Below, in pieces: positions 16,001 through 35,016 of a stretch of DNA of 64,000 nucleotides (the stretch's first letter is position 1; each line of letters opens with the position of its first letter). The translations under genes and the position numbers were made by a program. This DNA is from Diospyros lotus. Its lineage: Eukaryota > Streptophyta > Magnoliopsida > Ericales > Ebenaceae. The notes beneath the pieces are model-generated. The model saw nothing but the letters and a program-made list of their open reading frames with translations. It had not been told where the DNA came from and searched no databases. The DNA is taken from assembly GCF_014633365.1 (NCBI RefSeq), contig NC_068349.1:34052753-34116752 (forward strand). The letters run 5' to 3'.

Positions 16001-19000
16001 AAAAGAAAAAAACATACCTATCTCCTTTTCCGTTGGCAGCCGGCCAATCTTGTCAAAAGAAGAAGTATAAATTGCTCTCTGGTGTCGCAAGAAGGAAGAG
16101 AGGCCTTTAGGGCTTTGGGTCTATCTCCATTGGATTTAGGGCTAGGTTTTTTCGCCTTTTTTACTTTTTTTGTAAAAAAAAAATATATTAAAGATATTTG
16201 AGGCACGCCTCTCGCCTCTACTGAGGCGCACACCTCAACAAATAGGCACGTGCCTCTTTAAGGTTGTCTCGCCTTGGGGGATCTAAGGCGCAAGGGCTAG
16301 TGCCCCTTGCACAGCACACCTTTAACAACTATAGTGTTCAAAAAGGCGGCAGTGTTACGCGAATACATGCAAATCAACACCCCTAGGCGCCAAGCCTGAT
16401 TAATTGGGCCCAATCGGTGCCTAGCTGCCTGGGTCGCCTTGACATGCATGTTTGGATTTGTGTTGTTCGGTCGGCCACATGGCCGAGAAGACGTGACTCA
16501 ACCAGTCGGCCACACCGATCCCTCGACCATGGCGAATGCACGAGGAGAAAGCAGCTGCGACAAACGGAAGGTAGAGGGTCGCGACCATGGCAGCTGGTGA
16601 CGAGGAAAGGTTTGAACCAATCGGCCATGGCAGATACCCACATCAAGATGTGAACCATCGCTTTGCTAGCGGTTCGATTCAAACTCCCACTAGCCGCAAC
16701 ACCGATCAGATCTGGAACTATCAGCCATGGCAGATGCGAATAGCGACAGTCATGGAGAACCACAACGGATCTATTTGTCCCACCAACTGCCACATATGCG
16801 AACGACCTCTATCGGCCACTCTAAATATATATATAGGAAAATTCATGATATATGAAAACAGGTTTTATATGAATATGTGTTTGGTTTGATACCACATGTT
16901 AGTGTTAGCGTAGAAACACAACAATTCCCCTAGACTTTCTCAGCCCAAAAACTCATAGAAATCTCTCACCGCCTCCAAGAACACAAATGATAAAAGAAGG
17001 AAACAAGAACAATCGAAAAACCAGAAAGAACAACAAGAGATTTATCCTGGTTCGGTCTTAAAGTAAGACCTACGTCCAGACTAAAGCGCCTCCTTCCAAT
17101 CCATTATCTTGAAACAACTATTAGGATGATTACAAAGAGTACCCACTCTAGCCCATATACCCTAAAAACTAAAAGGATTCCCAAGATTACAAGACTTATG
17201 CCCGACCTTACTCTCTCAACCTCTCAATCAATCCCAACCCACCAGATAGAAAACAGAAAAGCTTTCTCAGAATGAAGCACACCCACTGCCTTACCCCACG
17301 ATCCCTATTTATAGGCTATAGGGTCGTGAGTTACAATAACTAACCAACTGCTCGATTGATCGGAACTAACTAAATCGGTCAGCTGCCATTCTAGAAACAT
17401 ACCTTCTAGAAGAATACTTATTCTAACCATAGAACAGAAAAGGGAACATATAAATGCCAGCATACATGAACTCTCTGTTTACAAATATAATTCTAATCTA
17501 GTACAAATGTCATAACAGTTAGAGAAATACTTTTACAAAATATATGAAATCCGCATATCATATAAAACACCAAAAGATTAAGGAAGAAGAAAACCTCTGA
17601 AATCCATAATTAGTGATAAATAACATCAAATTACATAAAAAAGTTAAAAAAAACAAAAATAGCAGTTTTCCTAGGCATCGCCTAGGCGGCTTAGGCGCTA
17701 GGCCTCAGTCTAGTGCCCAACTAGCGCCTAGCGTGTTTTAGAATACTGCACAATTATGCTATGAGTGCTGCCTTTATAGATCAATACCATCAGTTTTCTA
17801 TTCCCAACCAATCCTTCCACCTTTATAATCTTATTACTAGGGCAACCTTTTAGTGCATGTAGAAAAATTTCTCCATCTTCATTCCCCGGTACATTCTCAG
17901 CAGCCATTTCTGCCTCTTTTGAGATTTCTTCTCTCTTCTTCTTCTTCATCCAAGCCTTCCATTCTCAACAACTGCCTCTTACATTGATGTCCAGGACTAT
18001 ATTTCACTCCACATTTATAGCATAGACTTAGCTGTCTTCTCCGTTCTAAAGTGGAAAGTTTCACCACACTAGGACCTAGAGGAGCCCTAGGATTGGAATT
18101 CCCCTTAGTCAACACTTGGATATTAGCCCTCTGTAGATGCATCTAACTTCTTCTCTAGACATTGAATCGCTTCTTGATTCCTACTCAATCCTTCTTGATT
18201 CCTGATCAATCCATCCTGAATCTGGCGCAATCCTATCTCGATCGTTTCCAACGTTGCCTGCAGGTTGCTCATCTGCGCCTCCAACTGCTTCATTCTCATC
18301 CCTTCCACCATGATCTCCTCCAAAATTCCAAAACTATTCAGCTTCAAACAACAGCAGATCGAGAACTTGTCCTGACCTAGGGTTTGGATTAAGAACAGAA
18401 TGGAGAATGAGAGAGGAAAATAGAAAGAAGAGAGAGAAAAATAGAGAGAAATTAGGGAGTAACAGAGAGAATAGAAAGGGAGAATTGAAGAGAGAGACAG
18501 GAATTCAGATTCCAATTTCTCAACTACATTCAATACAATCTCGAGTAGCTTTATATAGCTGCTCTTTATTTAGTTTTTAGTTACATGTTGTAACTGAAAA
18601 TGTACAGTTGTCCTACAACTAATCAACAAAAATAACAACTGCTAACTACTCCTGGGAATTAATCTACTACAATTGGCTCTCCTGTAAGCCCAATACACCC
18701 GATGTCTTGACACATTTCTTCAAACACAAGGCAAAACACGGGGTGAACAAAACATGCCCACTTACATTATGATGCCTAAGCTCATTTTAGCATGTCTAAA
18801 AGTTGTTAAGTGACACAAAATGTTCACATCATAAAGTTTGTACACTATTAGACATACAAAGTAACAAGAATAATGCACCCACACAATTTATCATATCTAC
18901 CATAGACTTCTATCTTGTAAAGTAACCATGTTATAATCCATGTGAATTACGAAATCCACATTTTGAGCATCCAAATTACAAGCAAGAAGACCAACATCAA

Positions 19001-20386
19001 AGCATGGCTACATGCTTTAAAAAAATATCCGAATGAAGACAATGTTTACATATAGATACACTATAAGATAACAATCACCTTCCTTAACAAACATTTTCAG
19101 AATGCAACACCAGATGATACAAACTCAATGAACAAGAAGTAAATAAATATCTAAAAGATTAAACAAGGCATTTAGACCCATTCAACTGTAATTCGATTAC
19201 CAAAAATGTAATTAAACAATAAAATAGAAACCAAGATGGAAGATCAATTTAGTAGTTTGAAATGCAAAGAAAACCCATGAACCAGCATCAAGAATTACCT
19301 GAAATGGTAATGACCAAGCCCATGCTTGACACCCCACTTGAATTCTCCCACATATCTGCTTCCATCCTCACAGGTATAAACTCCACACCCATGGCTCTGC
19401 CCATTGGACCATTCCCCAGCATAAACGTCTCCTGTATAGAACCTATACACTCCAAAACCGTGCCTAAGGCCTTGCCTGTATTGCCCACGATACCGACTCC
19501 CCCTTGCCCATGTTTCGACTCCATGGCCATCATACTTGCCATCGATCCAGTCCCCTTCATACCTTCCACTCATGTAATAGTAATAAACCCCACTACCTGA
19601 ACACTTGCCTTTGTGAAATTCTCCCTCATAAACGTCCCCGTTGCTATAAACCTTAAACCAACATCCCGAATTTACCTTTTTCTCCGACTTTGGCCTCGAC
19701 CCAATTGACCAAAACACAGGCAAAGGCGGCCTGGATACCTGGGTTGAGGATGAGAGCTTAATTGGGAATGATCGACCAAGAAAAAGGCGAATTGAGGGTA
19801 GGCGAGGCAGTGCAAGATTAAGCGAGAATAAGAGTGCAGCAGAAAAGAGAAAGGCCGAGAGGAAATCAAGCACAAACGAGTGGCTCGGATGAGAGACCAG
19901 GAAGTAGAAACACGGAAGGGACAGGAGGAGGATTAGGCGGAGGTGGACGTGGAGGCGGCGGAGGTGAGGGAGGCGGTGGAGGAGGCTAGAGGCGACTGCT
20001 TTGGGCCCCGGAAACTTCAACAAGGAGTGCGTTTTCAAAGGCGGAGTCGAAGAAAACGGGTACTGCTTAAGGGCGTCGGAGAAAGTGGCCGATTTCGAGA
20101 CCGAATTGGAGGAAGACACAGACGGATTAGGGTTAGAATTGGTTTGGCTCATGATAGGCCGCTTGTGAGCAGTGCTTTTGGGCGTTGAAGACAACGATGG
20201 CGTGGGGCCAATTGAGTCATCCTGGAGGGGCAATTGTCCGGCGAGAAGACGCGAGGGCGGCGAGATGTCGGAAGCCGGCAAGGGCGGCTGGGGTAGGGGG
20301 AAGAGCAGAGGCGGGGAGGGGTTGAAATCGGAAGAGACGCCGCTGCTTTCTTTTCCGATCTGAAGTTCCGATTTCTTCTGATGCAT
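7010..20386 (-). CDS. MORN-repeat membrane protein (often labelled 'SET7/9 family'), 3 exons
   Basis: Exons in transcript order are 20386-19299, 8282-8021 and 7195-7010. The phases join cleanly (R codon split AG|A at the first junction) to give 511 residues. Residues 1-140 are Ser/Pro-rich and begin [15 protein letters not shown]. Two hydrophobic segments follow at about 149-165 and 170-193. Eight MORN repeats of the type YEGxWxxGxxxGxGxYxF span about 246-425, the last one degenerate. The C-terminus (about 451-495) is Ala-rich and predicted helical ([14 protein letters not shown]). Plant relatives are often annotated as SET7/9 histone methyltransferases because of the MORN repeats, but no SET domain is present here. 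MORN repeats usually serve in membrane or phospholipid association, and the specific role is unknown. Intron 1 is 11,016 bp and holds two LTR elements and nested insertions; intron 2 is 825 bp. The frame is intact, and neither splice site of the long intron is damaged. Confidence 0.9.
8283..9562 (-). other. 3' part of MORN intron 1, unique-looking sequence
   Basis: This is AT-rich intron sequence between exon 2 and the first LTR element. A short GA repeat lies near 9237-9248. I see no gene or clear repeat in it. Confidence 0.5.
9568..11749 (+). mobile_element. Internally deleted Ty3/Gypsy LTR retrotransposon (element 1)
   Basis: The 5' LTR is 9568-9923 and the 3' LTR 11449-11749; the latter lacks a block of roughly 60-70 bp present in the former. 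A 5-bp duplication AAAAT flanks the element at 9563-9567 and 11750-11754. A primer binding site resembling TGGTATCAGAGC lies at 9927-9938 (TGATATCAGAGC). Gag remains at about 10000-10960, including a retrotransposon gag stretch near 10704-10898 ([19 protein letters not shown]). It then jumps at about 11030 straight to the C-terminal end of integrase (motifs such as [10 protein letters not shown] and [11 protein letters not shown]). A G-rich polypurine tract lies at 11430-11448. Protease, reverse transcriptase, RNase H and most of integrase are deleted, so it cannot move on its own. Confidence 0.88.
12070..15307 (-). pseudogene. Gypsy pol relic: protease end, reverse transcriptase, RNase H, integrase
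   Basis: On the minus strand the protease continues at about 15300-14863 (starting [15 protein letters not shown]). Reverse transcriptase follows, with the active-site motif FFDDILIYS inside the open stretch 14332-13865, then the connection/RNase H region to about 13600. Integrase lies at about 13200-12300 and includes a core-type segment VSDRDKIF and the AYHPE region. Integrase is colinear with other plant Gypsy elements but is broken by stop codons, for example at 13046-13048 and 12959-12961. It is not expected to give a working polyprotein. Confidence 0.8.
15308..17757. mobile_element. Composite insertion flanked by 9-bp duplication
   Basis: The direct repeat GCTATGAGT occurs at 15299-15307 and 17758-17766. 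Removing the interval 15308-17757 plus one repeat restores the protease frame around GSTHS, which is direct evidence of insertion into element 2. The insert has two parts. Part A (about 15309-16334) has similar ends: TAGTTATTAATGGCACAAGG at the left and, on the minus strand, TAGTTGTTAAAGG at the right. Part B (about 16335-17757) has GC-rich arms full of GCGCCTAGG-type words at both ends (16380-16440 and 17675-17735) and contains a solo LTR. The 9-bp duplication and long inverted ends suggest a Mutator-like nonautonomous element; no transposase is seen. Confidence 0.75.
16903..17517 (-). mobile_element. Solo LTR (615 bp) with 5-bp target-site duplication
   Basis: The sequence begins TGTTAGCG and ends CATAACA, with TG...CA ends. 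It is flanked by GTTAG at 16898-16902 and 17518-17522. On the minus strand a TATA box (TATAAATAGGG) lies near 17309-17321, followed by a leader containing CCGAACCAGG, as in many plant LTRs. No internal domain or second LTR is adjacent, so it most likely arose by LTR-LTR recombination. It is a different family from elements 1 and 2. Confidence 0.78.
17745..18320 (-). pseudogene. Gypsy gag-protease relic with damaged protease active site
   Basis: On the minus strand, the Gag N-terminus ([14 protein letters not shown], about 18300-18130) runs directly into a zinc knuckle ([14 protein letters not shown]), and the capsid region between them is missing. The protease active-site region reads LIYKGSTHS, where family members have LIDSGSTHS. 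The catalytic Asp and the following Ser are therefore replaced. The frame is then interrupted by the insertion at 15308-17757. Confidence 0.75.
18713..19298 (-). other. 5' part of MORN intron 1
   Basis: This is AT-rich intron sequence between the 5' LTR of element 2 and exon 1. The intron donor, read on minus, is CAG|GTAATTC at 19299/19298. No other feature is seen. Confidence 0.6.
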
Positions 20387-20502
20387 TTACATTCACAGGA
20401 ACCCCAAGGCCTTGGAGAGCCAAAGCATCGAGAAAAGGCCAAATCTCTCGATAAAAGTTCCTCAAATTCAGAGCAGCTTTCACAATGATTGGAGTGGCAA
20501 AT

Positions 20503-20503
20503 G

Positions 20504-20537
<34 letters not shown>

Positions 20538-20568
20538 CCCGCCCCCCTCTGTCTCCATGCCTTTATAT

Positions 20569-20603
<35 letters not shown>
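20503..20603 (-). promoter_or_regulatory. MORN gene promoter/leader: TATA box between facing CT and GA repeats
   Basis: On the minus strand a TATA box (TTATATAAAG) lies at 20570-20561. It sits between a (GA)n/(CT)n tract at about 20571-20602 and a second tract of opposite sequence at about 20503-20534. The downstream tract would fall in the 5' untranslated leader. The two tracts are complementary and could pair over roughly 30 bases across a 36-bp loop that contains the TATA box. The start codon is at 20386. Confidence 0.65.
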
Positions 20604-20605
<2 letters not shown>

Positions 20606-20639
20606 TTTCAGGTGTTGGGGGGAGAGAGCAAATTTTTTA

Positions 20640-21463
20640 AACTTGTGGGCCCGTTCATAATTTGGCAGACGACTGCGATTGATGATTGGTTCCGATTTTA
20701 CCAATTTGCCCTTTTAATTTAATTTTAATTTCTGGAATGCTATTCCATCCCTATTTTTGGTGCTTCCCCTCTCCCTCTATTTTTAGTTAATTGTAAATCA
20801 ACCACATAAATTTTAATTTAATCTATTTTTTTACCAATTAATTAAAACATTACAAATATGATCTTCTGCATCACCATCACCAAATCCTAATTTTACTTAC
20901 TCCAATCCCATATTTAACACTTCAATCAATTTTTTTTTTACCTTTTATTTTCCTTAAAATCATCATCATTATCATGCATTTTATAATTAATAAATTAAAA
21001 TTCATATAATTAATTGGTCTCCTATTATTAAACTTAATACAATTAAACACTTTATTATCATAATCATATATAAATCTCACTTAATAATAAATATTGAAAG
21101 GTACCCAAGAATCTAAAATTATCTAAATAACATAATTATCATCTACTTTATTTAATTAGTCACTCAAACACAGTCCACCAATGATGTTCATTATTAAAAT
21201 TAATATTTCACATTTTAATGGGCTTAAATTAAAATTTGAAATTATTCCCAACCATTGTATAAATTGGCATTTACCCAAATATTAATATTAATATTTCTTT
21301 TATTAAATATTAAAAAATGAATGTGGTTTTCACTTTCAAAGGAGTGGGTGGGAGTATTTGATGGGATCCCTAATTGATTAGGTCATAATAACTGATTTTG
21401 TCCACAAAACCTTAATTGATTAGCCAAATGGACAATTCTGTCCCATTCATAACACACACACAC

Positions 21464-21494
<31 letters not shown>

Positions 21495-23497
21495 AAATAA
21501 AAGATATTATGATGAGGGCATTTTAAACTAGACAGTTGATGATGGAGGCTGTCTTGACTTACAAATTCTTAACCTTTTTGCCTTATTATCCCATGGTAAC
21601 ACCATCAGCTAAATTTCACTCAATTTAAATGTGAAAAATTTTAAAAAATTCAACGGGCTTACCGTTCGAGTTATCGAAATAGGGTAAAAAGATGATTTTA
21701 CATCCACGTCCTGCTCTCTCCTTTCCCTTCCCATTGATTGCCTTGTCCCTGCTCTCTCATCTCCCCTTGCCATCGTGCCTCACTATCGTTGCCTCGCCTC
21801 GCCAATAATCGCTGCATCAATTATTGGCAAGACGATAGCCATGATAGGGGAAACGAGAGAGTAGCGGTGGATGCAATGATCCGCTTTACAAATTTGCAAA
21901 GTGAACAGGGCAAAATCGTCTTCTTACCTTCTTTTTGTAAGGGGTTCGATAGGCCTGTTGAACCCTGTAAAATGACTCTTTAAATGATACATTGTTTATT
22001 ATTTTTATTTCCTTATTTTTTAATAATTAAAACCATGATTATTCCTTTAAAAAATAATTTAAAACACTCAATTTTATTTTTTTTCTAATTCCAAATAATA
22101 ATCACAAATTATCCCTAAAATATGCTACAAAAAGTGTACATTTATTATTATCTGAGTTAGTAAGAATAATATTTCTTACACATTCAAATTGACACCCAAG
22201 TTGATAATTCATTAATCAATTATCAATACACCCATCACTTGAATAATTTAATAAGAAATATATTAATAATTTATTTAAATAATAAATGTAAGTACTTAAA
22301 TAAATTATCTATACACCCATACGTTAGTTAAATAATTTAAAGAGATAGGCAAATAGCATTACTCAACTAATAAAGCTCCATAAAATTGTTCAGACGTTAT
22401 CTATGGCCAAGCAAGGCAATCATCAACCAGATAATATTATTTAAGAGAAACGGATATCAACATAATTTAAAAAAGGTAAACTATAAAAAAATGCTCAACC
22501 TTTAATTTTGATTTAATTCTACAACAAATCTTTAATTTCTTTATTAATAAACCAGATTTCATATTTAATTTTAATTTTATAATAATATCATAATTCTGCA
22601 AACTTATCAACACATAAGTACATAAAATATAACTTTTTAAACTCATTATCCAAACCTTAATCTACTACTACTTCAACATAACTAGACAAAGGATACATAA
22701 CAGTATTATCATAAAATTAAAATTAAACAAAAAAAAAAGCTCAATATATTATTATTAAAGTAATTAAACATTTATTATAAATTAAAAATTAAACAAAAAA
22801 TGTCAAGCTTAGGCCCCATGAGCACCAGACGCAGAATGGGATGCTGATCAACTAAAAGGAATGGGGGCATGTGCAAGCCAAACAAGAAAACAAAACCAAA
22901 ATAATGCTCTGCTGAATGAGTAGTATCCTCACAAGCAAACATTGAGTGGTCAAGTGCATACAAGAAGTCACTAAAGTGACAAGTGTACAAAGCCATGTCA
23001 TGTAGCCACAAAACATAAAAGGCCTCCGTCTCCTCATAAGCATTAATTAATTCCTTATATATGTTTTTTATCTCCATCTCCACCACTGAGACCAATGGCG
23101 GCTTTACAGAATTACATAGAGAAAGCAGAGAGTCCTCCCAGACAAAGAAAGAACCCTGCCTTAACCCTAAATCCTACCTGATAATGAGTATTTCAACATT
23201 AAAAAGGATAGCATGAAAGAAACTACAAGGAAAAGCACATCAAACAATTCTTACCCCTTGGAGAAAGAGAAACAAAGATAACACTAGCTCCATTGGTCGA
23301 ATTCATGGATAGGTTTCAAAGAGAAGTTTGCTTGAGAAGCAGGCAAGCTTTCGTTTTCCATCCATTAATCAGTCTTCATGTTTTGGAGCCACTGCACTTC
23401 ATCTCCTTTCAGGACAGCCGGCACATCCAGAGACGCGAGATGGGAGTAGTCGGTGGGTGGTAGAAAATTGAGATCTCCAACAGCAGAAGCGCTAGCT
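20640..23497. other. AT-rich spacer between MORN promoter and CK2 beta 3' end
   Basis: This is strongly AT-rich. It holds a CA/TA microsatellite at about 21450-21492 and a GC-richer patch near 21710-21860. The open frame on minus at 23095-22775 has no recognisable domain. The last few hundred bases before 23498 should include the CK2 beta 3' untranslated region. I see no other gene. Confidence 0.5.
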
Positions 23498-32589
<9,092 letters not shown>

Positions 32590-32781
32590 ACCCGAATATA
32601 TATGACTTCAAATTCGAGAGTTCAAGCTCTAATCAGAGATTTCCATCGAAGATCGCATTAGAAAAGCCAAGTGAAACCCCAGATTTTTCAGGGAGCAGAG
32701 ATCGGAGAGATGGAGGCTTTAGATTTGCAGAGAAAAGTAAGAAGAAGGATAGCGTTTTGTGAGAAGATAGCGGATGAAGAT

Positions 32782-32990
32782 TAGGGTTTCGTCTGCATTG
32801 GCAAGACGATAACGCAAGCCAGCCTGATGAATGATGATTTTCTATTTATGTATTATATTGAAACTTATTAATGCATGGATCTAGAAGAAAATGCAGCAAA
32901 TATCTCAGGTACCATTGCCATGGGCGGGGCCGGGCCGGGTCGCCCAGCCCAATCCTGCAATCTCGGGCCAAAGATTGTGGGCCGACAGGC
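32782..32990 (-). promoter_or_regulatory. CK2 beta promoter: telo-box and site II motifs
   Basis: A telo-box (TAGGGTTT on plus, AAACCCTA on minus) lies at 32782-32789, 193 bp upstream of the start codon and probably near the transcription start. Further upstream, 32940-32990 is rich in TGGGCC/GGCCCA-like site II words (CAGCCCAAT, CGGGCCA, GTGGGCC). This is the same motif pair as in the RPL37A promoter in this window. Confidence 0.6.
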
Positions 32991-32999
32991 ATTTTAATA

Positions 33000-34145
33000 A
33001 CACGTGTTAATTTTTGGGGGCACAAAGCATTTATTCTACATTAGTAATTTATAATAGGCTTGTACAGGGAGTTATTCCCTATTAATAAAATCAATCTCTA
33101 TCATCTTTGTTCACCAAATTGTACATTGAGTAAACATTATATACAATGTGTCTTTTTCAATATTATTAAGAGGGTTTTGACTTTTTTTTTGGGGGGGGGG
33201 GGGGGGGGACAAAAGTTTGTCTCTAGTAAAATAATATTTATTAAAATAAATAAAATAAGATTGTATTAAGATAATATTAGAATATTTTTTAACCCAATAT
33301 ATAGAATGATTAAAATAAGCTAATGAAGCATTTCAATATTTTTTTTAAATTGTTTGTTAAATTTTTTAGAATGCAACGGATAACATATGCGTTATTCTTT
33401 TTATCTGTAAAGTTCAAGATATACTTATCTGTTATTTTTCAATAGTCGCTAGATACGTTTAATAAATACATTGAAAATAACAAAAATCTGTAATATTTTT
33501 TATATCTTACATTTTTTTATTTATATATTAATTAACAAACACCACCTAAGTGAAATTGAGTGAGTAGTGGGTAGGTCCAAGAAACTCACTTCTCACGATA
33601 CTTTATTTTCTTATAAGGTAGGTCGACTATGGTAGAATTAGACATGGGGATGCCATTAATTTGAGGAGATTTTGAGTTGCATAAAGGTAGGTGACAACCA
33701 ATGGGGAAGAGATCAACGACCATGTGGTGAAGCTAGAGGCTTGGCAAGAAGTCCTTCGTAGTTAGATGAATGGGGACCTTGATGGCACAATCGATGCACT
33801 AGCCAAATGTAGCACAACACTCCAAGCTATGGTGGTAGCCTTCATATGCCCATAGAGGAGATGAAGTGTAATTGTTTTCTATAAAATGCAAGAGTCAATC
33901 AAAGAAATGTCAACTAAGGTCATTTTATCTAAGATTTTGTCAAGGGTGGATGTTTCCAAGCCAAAGGAGTTAGGGTGGACAACACGCATTTGGGCTCTAG
34001 AGCAACATTTAGATACCTTATGCATCATGAATGATGCCACTTGAGGTATGTATTACTACTTAATACTTTGTTGACATTGTTATTATATAGTAGTGTCGGA
34101 TGAGTAAAAAGTCATAGAAGGAGACATACATCATCACCACTTGAG
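33000..34145. other. Spacer with T9-G18 homopolymer; possible gag-like relic
   Basis: T9-G18 lies at 33182-33208. The stretch 33680-34045 has longer GC-balanced sequence with words such as GAAGCTAGAGGCTTGGCAAG and resembles a broken retrotransposon gag region, possibly continued at 35640-35840 on the far side of the CACTA-like insertion. There is no intact frame, and this reading is tentative. Confidence 0.35.
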
Positions 34146-35016
34146 AGGGATATAAGATAATGTTCAAATAATAGTTATGCCCTAAACACTACAAGAGGTT
34201 TGATTTTTTTCGACGGTTAAAAAATTGTCAAAAAAAATAAAAAAATCGTCGGTAAAATTTTTACCGGCGATAATTTTATCTACCAGAAATACGTCCGTCG
34301 GAAAATATTACCGGCAGTTTTTAACCGTCGGGAAAAAAAATTTACCAACGATTTTGTTGAACCACCGGTAAAAATAAGAATTCCCGGCGATTTTGTTAAA
34401 CTGCCAGAAATTTTCGACGGTTACTGAAATCCGCCGGCAAAGGAAAATTGACTTTGCCAGTAGTTTAAAAACTGCCCGATTTTTAAACTGCCGGCAAAGG
34501 TGAATCGCCGCGAAAAACCAAAAATCGTCGGCAATACTAAAAAAAAAAAAAGATTAAATCTATAAAAGGTTCAAAACCTGTGTGCATATAACATTAATCA
34601 AATGCAATCAAAACATGTATAACAAAAAATCACCAACAATTTTAAAAGATTCACCCACTACACACAATAAGTATAACAATTGTATATAATAGATCTAATT
34701 AAATACCATTACAATTTTAAAAGATCGATCTTGTCTCGTCTGATTACACAATACCATTTTTGCACATACAAATCAACTCTAAACTAAAACATGTCCAAGT
34801 GACCTCAAATAACCCTTGATTACACCACCATGCTGCTCTAACCAAAATTGCATATCATATTTTTTTGATCTGCATTGAAAAATAATAGATCTATAAATAT
34901 GTACATTAACTATAAAATTGCATAAAATATGTTCAAAATTGCATAATAACTATATACAAAAACACTTACACCTTTAGGGATATAAGATAATGTTCAAATA
35001 ATAGTTATGCCCTAAA
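34146..35016 (+). mobile_element. CACTA-like terminal fragment between perfect 41-bp direct repeats
   Basis: Identical 41-bp repeats (AGGGATATAAG ... GCCCTAAA) lie at 34146-34186 and 34976-35016. Immediately after the first is CACTACAAGAGG (34187 onward), the typical end of plant CACTA transposons. It is followed by dense subterminal words such as CGACGG, CGTCGG and CCGGC up to about 34535. The right side of the insert (to 34975) is AT-rich and lacks the mirrored CACTA end. The insert is 789 bp. A 41-bp duplication is far longer than the 3-bp duplication normal for CACTA elements, so an aborted excision and repair event is likely. Confidence 0.65.

Larger units (their letters stand above)
11815..18712 (-). 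mobile_element. Degenerate Ty3/Gypsy LTR retrotransposon (element 2) with nested insertions
   Basis: This is the same family as element 1 but in opposite orientation, starting about 65 bp away. The 5' LTR begins with TGTCAAG at 18712 and runs to about 18376. The 3' LTR begins at 12042 and is cut short at about 11815, missing its 3' part. Order on the minus strand: gag N-terminus (about 18330-18123), a deletion of the gag capsid region, CCHC zinc knuckle and protease (about 18120-17745), a 2.45-kb insertion, then protease, reverse transcriptase, RNase H and integrase to about 12070. The usual primer binding site segment after the 5' LTR is missing. Its polypurine tract is a pure G20 on the minus strand (C20 at 12045-12064). 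Confidence 0.85.

Noticed and set aside
16383..16793. 136-codon open frame on minus, GC-rich, as a possible gene
   Set aside because: It lies inside the arm of the composite insertion at 15308-17757, has an unusual Trp/Cys/Arg composition and no family resemblance. It is best explained by the GC-rich repeat.
22775..23095. 106-codon open frame on minus just past the CK2 beta stop
   Set aside because: It is outside the reconstructed CK2 beta coding exons, has no recognisable domain, and the true last exon is at 23628-23498.
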